Of a stretch of DNA of 64,000 nt, positions 1 to 7,732 are shown one piece after another. The position numbers and the translations under genes are program-made. Each line of letters starts with the position of its first letter. Position 1 is the stretch's first letter. The stretch is from contig JAIQEW010000010.1 of NCBI GenBank assembly GCA_020073605.1, positions 53,234-117,233 on the forward strand. Reading direction: 5' to 3'. Origin of the DNA: Terriglobia bacterium (GTDB lineage Bacteria > Acidobacteriota > Terriglobia > Acidiferrales > UBA7541). The notes under the pieces were generated by a model. That model was not told where the DNA came from. It did no database searches and was given only the letters and a program-made list of their open reading frames with translations.

Positions 1-1
1 C

Positions 2-2065
2 GTGCGCAAAGGCCAGCTCGGTCTGCTGAAAATGGGCCTGGCGAAGAAGCTCGAAGGCAATCCCGCGCACCCGGTCAATCAGGGGAAGCTGTGCCCTCGC
101 GGGCAGGCGGGTTTGCAGGTCACCTACCACCCCGACCGCATCAAGAATCCGCTCGCGCGCACCGGCCCCCGCGGCTCGGGCCAATTTCAGGAGATTACCT
201 GGGACGAGGCGCTCAAGCAGCTCATATCGCAGCTATCGGCGCTGCAAGCGAGCAAGAGCGGGCAGCTCGCCTTTGTCACTAATCCGCTTCGCGGGTTCCG
301 GAGAAACATCGTCGGCAATTTCACCGCGAGCTTCAAGAATGCACAGCTTGTGGAGTTCGCGCTCTTTGATGGCGGCGTGATCCGGGCGGCGAATTCGGCG
401 AGTTTTGGCATCGACGCGCCTCCGACGGTGGATCTGAATCAATCGAACTACGTCATTTCCTTCGGCGCGGATTTCCTCGGAACATGGAATTCGCCCGTCG
501 CTCAGTCGAATGGATACGGTCATATGCGCCAGGGACGTCCGGGCCAGCGCGGAAAGTTCGTGCAGGTCGAGCCACGGATCTCTCAGACAGGCGCCGTGGC
601 GGACGAATGGATTCCAGCGCAGCCGGGCACGGAAGGAACCTTGGCGCTGAGCCTCGCTCACGTAATTTTGCGCGACAAGTTGCGCCCTGCGGCTGCCGCG
701 GGACATGCGGGCTCGCTCATCGACGGCTGGTCGCAAGGCCTGCCGGACTACGCACCAGAAAAAACTGAAAAGCAGATTGGCGTTCCGGCGGCCACCATCA
801 CAAGAATCGCCCGCGAGGCAGCCGCGACTCCGCCCGCTGTCGCGTTGATTGGTGACGCGTCAACGGCGCAAACCAATGGTCTGTTCAACGCGCTGGCCGT
901 GAACGCCTTGAATGCGCTTCTGGGCGGTGTGGGCAAACCCGGAGGGGTCCTGTTCAGCCGGGCATGGATTGCCCAGCCCGCGGGCTCCATGGGTGCGGAG
1001 AAGAACGCCGCGCACTCGATTCAGAAATTGGCGGAGCAGATCCACTCCGCTCCGGACGCCGTGAAAGTTCTGCTTCTTCAAAACGCTAATCCCGTGTTCG
1101 CGACTCCCGCGACGTGGCGCGTGCGCGAGGCATTGGAAAAAGTGCCCTTCATTGCGAGTTTCGGAAGCTTTATCGACGAGACCAGCGCTCTTGCAGACTT
1201 GATATTGCCCGACCATTCGCCGCTTGAGTCCTGGCTCGACGACGCTCCGGCCTCCGGCACGACAAGGGCCGTCGCCAGCCTGGCGCCTCCCACGATGAAC
1301 CCGCTGCACAATACGCGGTCCATGCCGGACGTGCTTCTCGACGCTGCATATCAGCTCGGAGGTGATCCGGCCAAAGCGCTGCCGTGGAAGACGTATGATG
1401 AAGCGCTGAAGGCCGCATTCACGGCGCTCTACAAGGAGAAGGGAACCAAAAGCGCGAAGGACGCCGACGAGTTCTGGACGAAGGCTCAAGAGCAAGGCGG
1501 CTGGTGGAGTGCGGAAGAGAATGGAGTCGTTCCCAGCGGCGGCAAGGCGGCTGGCGCGGCGGCAAAGAAATCGGCGGCTGAATTTGACGGCGCGCCCGGC
1601 GACTTTCCGTTTCACTTCCTGCCCTTTGCTTCGCAGTTGTTCTACGATGGCTCGCTTGCTCATCTACCCTGGATGCAGGAGGCGCCGGATCCTCTTTCGA
1701 CCGTCATGTGGGGCACGTGGATCGAGATCAATACGCAAACAGCGGCGAAGCTCGGTATCCAACAAGGTGATCTGATAGAAGTCGCGTCGCAGCATGGCAA
1801 GCTTCAGGCCCCGGCGCTGGTTACGCCCGGGATTGCGCCGGACGTGGTGGCGATGCCGGTCGGCCAAGGCCACGAGAATTTCACGCGCTACGCGAGCGGC
1901 CGCGGCGCGAATCCGATTTCGATCCTGGCTCCCGTGACCGTATCGGACACAAGCTCGCTTGCATGGGCGGCGACGCGCGTGAAGGTTTCAGCAGTGGGCC
2001 GTGGGAAGATGGTTTTGTTTGGCGGAAGCATGAGCGAAGCGCCGCCCGAACTCAGACACCGCTAA
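2..2065 (+). CDS. Molybdopterin oxidoreductase-type subunit (ActB N-terminal/CISM-like), 5'-truncated
   Basis: The reading frame is open from the window edge, so the true start and most of the N-terminal Fe-S domain lie upstream; 687 residues are visible. Near the start is L-C-P-R-G-Q-A-G, the last cysteine region of the N-terminal [4Fe-4S] site typical of Mo/W-bisMGD oxidoreductases. The molybdopterin-binding body follows (for example FGADFLGTWNSP and LQNANPVF) and then a C-terminal dinucleotide-binding domain (GIQQGDLIEV). It is followed 17 bp later by a four-cluster Fe-S protein and then NrfD and DUF3341 genes, the order ActB1-ActB2-ActC-ActD of alternative complex III. Whether it binds molybdenum cannot be judged, since ActB-type subunits often do not. 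The role is probably quinol-linked electron transfer on the periplasmic side. Confidence 0.8.
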   Translation: MRKGQLGLLKMGLAKKLEGNPAHPVNQGKLCPRGQAGLQVTYHPDRIKNPLARTGPRGSGQFQEITWDEALKQLISQLSALQASKSGQLAFVTNPLRGFRRNIVGNFTASFKNAQLVEFALFDGGVIRAANSASFGIDAPPTVDLNQSNYVISFGADFLGTWNSPVAQSNGYGHMRQGRPGQRGKFVQVEPRISQTGAVADEWIPAQPGTEGTLALSLAHVILRDKLRPAAAAGHAGSLIDGWSQGLPDYAPEKTEKQIGVPAATITRIAREAAATPPAVALIGDASTAQTNGLFNALAVNALNALLGGVGKPGGVLFSRAWIAQPAGSMGAEKNAAHSIQKLAEQIHSAPDAVKVLLLQNANPVFATPATWRVREALEKVPFIASFGSFIDETSALADLILPDHSPLESWLDDAPASGTTRAVASLAPPTMNPLHNTRSMPDVLLDAAYQLGGDPAKALPWKTYDEALKAAFTALYKEKGTKSAKDADEFWTKAQEQGGWWSAEENGVVPSGGKAAGAAAKKSAAEFDGAPGDFPFHFLPFASQLFYDGSLAHLPWMQEAPDPLSTVMWGTWIEINTQTAAKLGIQQGDLIEVASQHGKLQAPALVTPGIAPDVVAMPVGQGHENFTRYASGRGANPISILAPVTVSDTSSLAWAATRVKVSAVGRGKMVLFGGSMSEAPPELRHR

Positions 2066-2082
2066 GGAAGGTTGACGAGCCA

Positions 2083-2790
2083 ATGGCGCATCAGTGGGGC
2101 ATGGTGATCGACCTCGACAAATGCACGGGCTGCGAAGCCTGCGTGGTCGCGTGCCATGCCGAAAACAACATCTCCACGGTTGGCGAGGATCAGGCCGGGC
2201 GCGGGCGTGCCAAGCATTGGATTCGCGTCGAGCGGTATTACGAAGGCGAGTTTCCGGACGTGAAGACGAAGTTCATGCCGGTGCTTTGCCAGCAGTGCGA
2301 CGCCGCTCCGTGCGAACCCGTGTGCCCCACGTTCGCCAGCTATCACACGAGCGAAGGCTTGAACGGGCAGGTGTACAACCGCTGCATCGGCACGCGCTAT
2401 TGCGCGAACGCCTGTCCCTACAACGTGCGCTTTTTCAATTTCTATAATCCTGAATGGGAAAAGCCGCTCCACCTTCAGTTGAATCCCGACGTATCCGTCC
2501 GCGAAGTGGGCGTGATGGAGAAGTGCACCTTCTGCGTGCAGCGCATCAAGGCGGGCGAGATTCAGGCGGCTGCTGAAAAACGCGATGTAAAGGACGGCGA
2601 AATCCAGCCGGCCTGCGTGCAGTCGTGCCCCACGACAGCGATGGTTTTCGGCGATCTCAGCGATCCCCACAGCCAGGTTTCGCGACTCGCGCGCTCAAAC
2701 CGCGCCACGAAACTTCTCGGCGAACTCGGCACGCTGCCCAAGGTAACTTACCTACAAAAGGACTCATGGCATGGCGCAGAAGACGCCTGA
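2083..2790 (+). CDS. 4Fe-4S dicluster electron-transfer subunit (ActB C-terminal/NrfC/PsrB-like)
   Basis: This 235-residue ferredoxin-type subunit has cysteine groups CTGCEACVVAC, CQQCDAAPCEPVC, CIGTRYCANAC, CTFC and CVQSC, enough for four Fe-S clusters as in NrfC, PsrB and the ActB C-terminal domain. It should carry electrons between the membrane NrfD subunit and the molybdopterin-type subunit. The ATG at 2083 is chosen because AAGGAAGG lies about 12 bp upstream and MAHQWGMVIDLDKC is the usual N-terminus; a longer in-frame extension would overlap the previous gene. There is no signal peptide, so export would depend on its partner. The 3' end overlaps the NrfD gene by 20 bp, indicating translational coupling. 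Confidence 0.9.
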   Translation: MAHQWGMVIDLDKCTGCEACVVACHAENNISTVGEDQAGRGRAKHWIRVERYYEGEFPDVKTKFMPVLCQQCDAAPCEPVCPTFASYHTSEGLNGQVYNRCIGTRYCANACPYNVRFFNFYNPEWEKPLHLQLNPDVSVREVGVMEKCTFCVQRIKAGEIQAAAEKRDVKDGEIQPACVQSCPTTAMVFGDLSDPHSQVSRLARSNRATKLLGELGTLPKVTYLQKDSWHGAEDA

Positions 2791-4120
2791 ACAGATCAGT
2801 GACGACCTGCTGCGGCCACTCTCCGGGGTCTCGGCGCGCTATCTGGCTGCCATGGCCTGCCTCTTGGCCATTGTGATTGCAGCCGCTTTTGCCTTCGGCT
2901 GGCAGGTGTATAACGGTCTCGGCGTTTCGGGGCTGCGCTCACCGGTCTTTTGGGGTTTCTACATCACGAATTTCGTTTTCTGGATCGGGCTTAGCCACGC
3001 CGGCACGCTCATCTCCGCGATTCTGCGCCTTGCGAACGCTACGTGGCGCCGCCCGGTCACGCGCTGCGCCGAGGTGATCACGGTCTTTGCGCTTTCCATC
3101 GGCGCGACCTTTCCGATCGTCCACCTGGGCCGCCCGTGGCTCGCCTTCTGGCTCGCTCCCTACCCGAGCGAGCGCGGCATCTGGCCGAACTTCCGCTCCC
3201 CGCTGCTCTGGGACTTCTTCGCGATCAACACGTATCTGATCGGCAGCGTCACGTTTCTGCTGCTGCCCATGATTCCGGATTTTGCGCTGATCCGCGACCG
3301 CTCCAGCGGATGGAAGAAGAAGATTTATGGCGCCGTCGCTCTCGGCTGGTGCGGCACGCCGCGGCAGTGGCACCGTCTCGAGAAGGCCATGCAGATCATG
3401 GCGGTTGCCATCATCCCCGTGGCGGTTTCGGTCCACAGCATCGTCTCGTGGGATTTTGCCATGGCCATTGTCCCCACGTGGCACTCGACCATTTTCGCCC
3501 CTTACTTCGTTGCCGGCGCGATCTTCAGCGGCATCGCCGCGCTGATTCTGGCCATGGCCCTCTTGCGGAAGTTCCTGCACCTCGAAGAGTACTTGCTCCC
3601 GATCCATTTTCAGAATCTGGGCAAGCTTTTGCTGGTGATGAGCCTCCTCTGGGTCTATTTCGTTTTCGCGGAGCGCCTGACGACGTGGTATGGCAACGAT
3701 CCTTCCGACATGGCCGTCTTCTGGCTCACGCAGACCGGCGCCTACTCGCCGCTTTTCTGGACGATGGTGACCTGCAACTTTCTGATTCCTTTTCCCATCC
3801 TGGCGATCAAGAGATTTCGGACGATTACGGGAACCGCGATTGCTTCCTTCACTGTTGTGATTGGCATGTGGCTCGAGCGATTCCTGATCATCGTGCCTTC
3901 GCTCTCTCACAAGTTTCTGCCCTATAGTTGGGGCACCTATCGCCCCACGTGGGTCGAGATCACGATCACTGCGGGGACCTTCGCCGCCTTGGGGCTTCTA
4001 TACATGTTGTTTTCAAAGGCCGTGCCGATCATCTCGATATGGGAACTCAAGTGGGGACGCCACGAGGAGCCCACTCGCGATCCCGTGCTGGCACGGAGGG
4101 ACGAGGAGGCCATGGCCTAG
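2771..4120 (+). CDS. NrfD/PsrC-type quinone-interacting membrane subunit (ActC-like)
   Basis: The 449-residue protein has about ten hydrophobic segments and typical NrfD/PsrC features: FWGFYITNFVFWIGLSHAGT early on and repeated helices with WHSTIFAPYFVAGAIFSG in the middle. NrfD subunits hold the quinone site and pass electrons to the partner Fe-S subunit. The length fits ActC (about 450-490 residues) better than the shorter NrfD or PsrC. The start overlaps the Fe-S gene by 20 bp and the stop is 1 bp before the DUF3341 gene, so all are one operon. The C-terminal tail after the last helix is charged and likely cytoplasmic. Confidence 0.88.
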   Translation: MAQKTPEQISDDLLRPLSGVSARYLAAMACLLAIVIAAAFAFGWQVYNGLGVSGLRSPVFWGFYITNFVFWIGLSHAGTLISAILRLANATWRRPVTRCAEVITVFALSIGATFPIVHLGRPWLAFWLAPYPSERGIWPNFRSPLLWDFFAINTYLIGSVTFLLLPMIPDFALIRDRSSGWKKKIYGAVALGWCGTPRQWHRLEKAMQIMAVAIIPVAVSVHSIVSWDFAMAIVPTWHSTIFAPYFVAGAIFSGIAALILAMALLRKFLHLEEYLLPIHFQNLGKLLLVMSLLWVYFVFAERLTTWYGNDPSDMAVFWLTQTGAYSPLFWTMVTCNFLIPFPILAIKRFRTITGTAIASFTVVIGMWLERFLIIVPSLSHKFLPYSWGTYRPTWVEITITAGTFAALGLLYMLFSKAVPIISIWELKWGRHEEPTRDPVLARRDEEAMA

Positions 4121-4121
4121 C

Positions 4122-4652
4122 ATGGCTACCGTCAATAGCATCTATGGACTTTTCCCCGGTCCTCATGCGGCGGAGCGCGGAATGAACGCGTTGCGCGCTG
4201 CAGGCGTCGCTCCGAACAAGATCGTTGTTATGTCTCCGGAGCCTTTCGAGGAGTACGGTTTTGCGCAGGCCGACCGCCCGAAGTGGATGGGCTGGCTCGC
4301 CCCGCTGGGGGGGATAGTTGGCGGCGTCACCGGCTTCTCGCTTGCGTGGTACACACAGACGGCCTATCCGCTGGTTACCGGAGGAATGCCGATTGTGGCT
4401 CCCTGGCCCACGGGAATCATCACCTACGAGCTTACGATGCTGGGAGCGATTCTGACCACCATACTCACCTTGCTGGTTGGTTCGCGCCTGCCGAACTGGA
4501 AGCCCAAGTTGTACGACCCTGAAGTCTCGCACGGGAAAATTCTGATCGGAGTTCTGGACCCATCGGTTGCTGCGCGCGCCGACCTCGAAACAAGACTGCG
4601 CGGCGCTGGTGCCAGCGAAGTGAAGGTCACCAGCCGCTCCGCCGCGGAGTAA
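4122..4652 (+). CDS. DUF3341 protein, alternative complex III ActD-like
   Basis: The 176-residue protein begins SIYGLFPGPHAAERGMNALRAAG, the small alpha/beta domain of DUF3341/ActD. Two hydrophobic segments follow (about residues 60-80 and 100-125), then a short soluble C-terminal domain. In alternative complex III, ActD is a membrane-anchored accessory subunit. It starts 1 bp after the NrfD stop. No cytochrome c gene (ActE) or second NrfD (ActF) follows; the operon ends here and a tRNA lies 32 bp on. The complex is therefore either a reduced ACIII or has cytochrome subunits encoded upstream or elsewhere. Confidence 0.82.
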   Translation: MATVNSIYGLFPGPHAAERGMNALRAAGVAPNKIVVMSPEPFEEYGFAQADRPKWMGWLAPLGGIVGGVTGFSLAWYTQTAYPLVTGGMPIVAPWPTGIITYELTMLGAILTTILTLLVGSRLPNWKPKLYDPEVSHGKILIGVLDPSVAARADLETRLRGAGASEVKVTSRSAAE

Positions 4653-4684
4653 TTCCACCCTTCTGGCTGTAGAATATCCCCAGC

Positions 4685-4761
4685 GCGCCCGTAGCTCAGC
4701 TGGATAGAGCATCTGGCTTCGAACCAGAGGGTCGGGAGTTCGAATCTCTCCGGGCGCGCCA
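4685..4761 (+). tRNA. tRNA-Arg (anticodon TCG)
   Basis: A full cloverleaf can be folded: acceptor arm GCGCCCG/CGGGCGC, D arm GCTC/GAGC, anticodon arm TCTGG/CCAGA with loop CTTCGAA (anticodon TCG, decoding CGA), T arm GGGAG/CTCTC with loop TTCGAAT, discriminator G, and encoded CCA. The length is 77 nt including CCA. A TAGAAT hexamer at 4670-4675 is a likely -10 element. The gene stands alone and its 3' end is a possible integration site, but no integrase lies nearby. Confidence 0.96.
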
Positions 4762-4891
4762 CCTCCTTAATCCTGTGAACTGAAGGGCTTAGGGCAGTTT
4801 CCTTCCACCTGTTTCGCGCTTCACTCGAATGTCACCGCCAGCTTCTGAAAGGCATCGTTTCAATCGACGGCACGCGCTAACTGCACCGATA

Positions 4892-4907
4892 TGTGACCAG
4901 GATCACT
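4892..4907. promoter_or_regulatory. CRP/FNR-like palindrome upstream of DUF3300 gene
   Basis: TGTGACCAGGATCACT has the form TGTGA-N6-TCACT, one base from the CRP-family half-site consensus TGTGA-N6-TCACA. It lies about 65 bp before the DUF3300 start, where an activator could act. No regulator of this family is encoded in the window. Confidence 0.4.
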
Positions 4908-4972
4908 TCTTTTCTCCGCGCCAGGGCGTAGAAGAAAGGCGCTCGAAGACCGGGTGAAGGAGAGATAAGGTG

Positions 4973-6364
4973 ATGCGAAAAGTCTTGGCCATCTCACTCG
5001 CGTTGTCCCTTTTATACGTTCCCCTGCTTCAAGCGGTGCCATCCGCGAACAACTACTCTCTGCGAGGCGCTCTACCCCAGGACCAATATCAGGATCAGGG
5101 CAATTACGTGCTCTATTCACCCGAGCAACTCGAAAACCTGCTTGCTCCAATCGCGCTCTATCCCGATCCGCTGCTTGCCCAGGTTTTGCCCGCTGCGACG
5201 TTTCCTGATCAGATTGACGAAGCCGCCCGGTACGTGCGTTCGTACGGCCAGAACGGAATTGACGATCAGCCCTGGGACGTCAGCGTAAAAGCCGTGGCGC
5301 ATTATCCTTCCGTCCTTTACATGATGGCGGACAGGATCGACTGGACCAGTGCAGTCGGTCAGGCCTATGTCTATCAATCCACGGACGTCATGAGTGCTGT
5401 GCAGCGCCTCCGGGCAATGGCGCGCGCGCAAGGCAATCTGGTTACGGGGCCGCAGATCGAAGTCGTGGAAGAGGGAGGGTTCATCCAGATCTGGCCCGCG
5501 AACCCGCAATACATTTACGTCCCTGTGTATGACCCGGGGATCGTCTATTTCAGTCGGCCGTTCTGGGGAGTGGCGATTGGTTTCGGCATCGGGTTCATAA
5601 TCGGCGCATGGTTGAACAATGACTGCGACTGGCACAGGCACCGCATTTACTACACGGGATGGCAAGGCGGCGGCTGGATCGCGCGCTGCCGGCCCCATGT
5701 TCGCATCACGAACGTGTATGTGAATAACCGCTACACGAACGTGATTGTCAATCGGAGGGTCGTCGACCGGCACGTGAACTTTTATAACGTGAACCGCTAC
5801 AACAACGTGCATCGAAATGTGAACTTTGACAACCACGACCGCTCCGGGCGCGTTCCACGGCCAGACAGCCGCGTGAACAATCAGATCATCAATCGCAACA
5901 TACCGAATAACACTCGAGTGGACGATTTCCGCGGGCGCTCGTCCCGGCCTGCGCCGCCAGCCGAAAGACCGGTACAACCAAGCCGGGTGGAGCGGCCTAC
6001 GCCTCCCGCAGAGAGACCGGTCCCGCCAGGCCGGGTGGAGCAGCCTACGCCTCCGGCAGAAAGACCGGCGCAACCAAGCCGGCCGGAGCGGCCAGCGGCC
6101 CCGCCGCAACAGCGTTTCCCCCAGCCGCCGGCGGCACAACCTCAACCTGAGCAGCCCGCGCCTCACACGTTCGGACGAGGCGAAGGCAACTTTCCTCCGC
6201 GCGAAGCGAGCCAGCGAGGACAAGCCAGCCGCGCAACCCCTCCTAGTCCGCCTAAACAACCTGCGCCCGGTCGCACCAGTCGGCCTTCACAGCCTGCACC
6301 CAGCCCGTCCAAACAGCCTGCGCCCAGCCGCCCCTCAGGGCCTCTTTCAGGGAGGCCGCGATGA
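4973..6364 (+). CDS. DUF3300 domain secreted protein with Pro-rich tail
   Basis: The 463-residue protein has a Sec signal peptide (RKVLAISLALSLLYVPLLQA). A DUF3300 domain follows (about residues 40-230: YSPEQLENLLAPIALYPDPL, AAHYPSVLYMM-type motifs, YIYVPVYDP), then a hydrophobic Gly-rich segment (VAIGFGIGFIIGAW), an Asn/Arg/Val-rich stretch, and a long Pro-rich tail with 16-residue repeats. The function of DUF3300 is unknown; the architecture suggests an envelope protein with a wall-spanning tail. ATG 4973 sits 9 bp after GAAGGAGAG; a GTG immediately before it is less likely. The stop overlaps the start of the DUF2950 gene by 4 bp, a pairing common in Acidobacteriota and Proteobacteria. Confidence 0.82.
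   Translation: MRKVLAISLALSLLYVPLLQAVPSANNYSLRGALPQDQYQDQGNYVLYSPEQLENLLAPIALYPDPLLAQVLPAATFPDQIDEAARYVRSYGQNGIDDQPWDVSVKAVAHYPSVLYMMADRIDWTSAVGQAYVYQSTDVMSAVQRLRAMARAQGNLVTGPQIEVVEEGGFIQIWPANPQYIYVPVYDPGIVYFSRPFWGVAIGFGIGFIIGAWLNNDCDWHRHRIYYTGWQGGGWIARCRPHVRITNVYVNNRYTNVIVNRRVVDRHVNFYNVNRYNNVHRNVNFDNHDRSGRVPRPDSRVNNQIINRNIPNNTRVDDFRGRSSRPAPPAERPVQPSRVERPTPPAERPVPPGRVEQPTPPAERPAQPSRPERPAAPPQQRFPQPPAAQPQPEQPAPHTFGRGEGNFPPREASQRGQASRATPPSPPKQPAPGRTSRPSQPAPSPSKQPAPSRPSGPLSGRPR
5948..6091 (+). repeat. Three 48-bp tandem repeats coding a Pro-rich 16-residue unit
   Basis: Three in-phase 48-bp units (5948-5995, 5996-6043, 6044-6091) encode P-(A/T)-P-P-A-E-R-P followed by variable residues and ending P-E-R or V-E-(R/Q). 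They differ by scattered substitutions, so duplication is not recent. A weaker version of the repeat continues to about 6355. Confidence 0.8.
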
Positions 6365-7494
6365 GAACAGCCGGCATGAACGTCTGCGGCAGCAAACGGG
6401 ATGAGAATCTGAGCTTGAAAGGGCGGACTCCTATGGACAATCGATATCAAAGGAACTCGCTCCACATTCTGGAAAGCAAACCCTCGGTCTTGCTCTTGAT
6501 GATCCTGTTCGCATTTGTGCTTGGCAATAGCGCGATTCTTCACGCTCAGTCCCAAGCGACTGCGAATCCCAGCGCAACTGTCACGGAACAGAAAACGTTC
6601 TCCACGCCCGACGACGCATCGCAGGCACTCGTTACGGCGGTGAAAGCGAAGGATCGCTCGGCGCTTGCGAAGATTTTCGGGCCCGATCAGAACCAACTGG
6701 TTTCTGGCGATCCGGTGGAGGACAACAACGACTTGAACGACTTTGCCACCGGATTGGCGGCATCCGCGCAGCTTCGAAAGGATACTGACACCCAATACAC
6801 GCTTCTCGTCGGGGAAAGCAGTTGGCCGATGCCGATTCCCATCGTGAAGCGAGGGAACGAGTGGCTTTTCGATACGAAGGCGGGGCTCGATGAAATCCTG
6901 AATCGCAGGATCGGCGATAACGAGCTATCGGCGATTGCTACGTGCCGCGCATACGTTGTCGCGCAATGGGAGTATTTTACCGAGGGCGATCACGACAACG
7001 ATAGCGTGGCCGAATACGCGCAGAGACTCTTCAGTTCGTCCGGGCAGAGGGACGGGCTTTACTGGTCGACAGCTGATGATGAAAAGCCAAGCCCGTTTGG
7101 CGAGTTTGTCGCGGAGGCGCGCGCCGAAGGATATGGACCTAAAGCCCGAACGAATGTCAGAAGCGCCAAGCCCGAGAGCCCGGCTGGTCAGCCCGAAGAA
7201 AAGACCGCGCAGCGTCCCCGGCGTCCGTACCACGGATACTATCTGAAAATCCTCACGCGGCAGGGACCCAGCTCCCCCGGTGGGCAGTACAACTACATCA
7301 TCAATGGGAACATGATTGCGGGCTTTGCTCTGGTCGCGTATCCGGCGAAGTGGGGGAATTCGGGAGTGATGACATTCATCGTGAATCAGCAAGGCCGCGT
7401 GTATCAGAAGAATCTCGGTCCCGACAGCGAGAAGATCGCGGGCGCAATGACCGAGTACAACCCCGACCCAAGCTGGCAGCTTGTCCAGCCATAG
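6361..7494 (+). CDS. DUF2950 family secreted protein
   Basis: This protein of up to 377 residues has a hydrophobic export segment at about residues 40-62 (SVLLLMILFAFVLGNSAILHA) and a mature part typical of DUF2950: TPDDASQALVTAVKAKDRSALAKIFGPD, then YWEYFTEGD-like and YHGYYLKILTRQGPSSPGGQYNYIINGNMI blocks. Function is unknown. The start at 6361 overlaps the DUF3300 stop (ATGA) and suggests coupling; ATG 6433 would give a conventional signal-peptide position and is a real alternative. The two proteins are likely co-expressed and exported together. Confidence 0.78.
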   Translation: MRTAGMNVCGSKRDENLSLKGRTPMDNRYQRNSLHILESKPSVLLLMILFAFVLGNSAILHAQSQATANPSATVTEQKTFSTPDDASQALVTAVKAKDRSALAKIFGPDQNQLVSGDPVEDNNDLNDFATGLAASAQLRKDTDTQYTLLVGESSWPMPIPIVKRGNEWLFDTKAGLDEILNRRIGDNELSAIATCRAYVVAQWEYFTEGDHDNDSVAEYAQRLFSSSGQRDGLYWSTADDEKPSPFGEFVAEARAEGYGPKARTNVRSAKPESPAGQPEEKTAQRPRRPYHGYYLKILTRQGPSSPGGQYNYIINGNMIAGFALVAYPAKWGNSGVMTFIVNQQGRVYQKNLGPDSEKIAGAMTEYNPDPSWQLVQP

Positions 7495-7625
7495 AATCGA
7501 ATCAAGAGCGTTCAGAGCCTGGGTCTCGATATTCGAAAAGCCCGCTTTGTGAAGTTCCAGCCCTAAACCCCCGCATGCCGCCGCAATCCAGTTGCCGGCC
7601 GGAGCGCGGAGCGTCTCGCGGTCTC

Positions 7626-7705
7626 TGCGTCAGACGCTTGCAAAGTCCGGACAATCTGTGGACACTACCACCGGCTTGCGTCCCCCGTGTCGTCGGTCTG
7701 ACGCA
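7626..7705 (+). repeat. 10-bp inverted repeat in leader of oxygenase gene
   Basis: TGCGTCAGAC (7626-7635) and its exact complement GTCTGACGCA (7696-7705) flank 60 nt that contain a smaller GTCC/GGAC pairing. The block ends 28 bp before the oxygenase start, so it could be a leader stem or two operator half-sites. No known riboswitch is recognised. Confidence 0.35.
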
Positions 7706-7732
7706 GCAGACGGCAATCATTTGGGAGGCCCG

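Noticed and set aside
4685..4761. tRNA-Arg 3' end as an integrated-element attachment site
   Set aside because: No integrase, no direct repeat of the tRNA end and no mobile genes follow; the next genes are ordinary chromosomal ones.
5948..6091. CRISPR-like array
   Set aside because: The repeats are contiguous, in coding phase and without spacers, so they are protein-coding tandem repeats.
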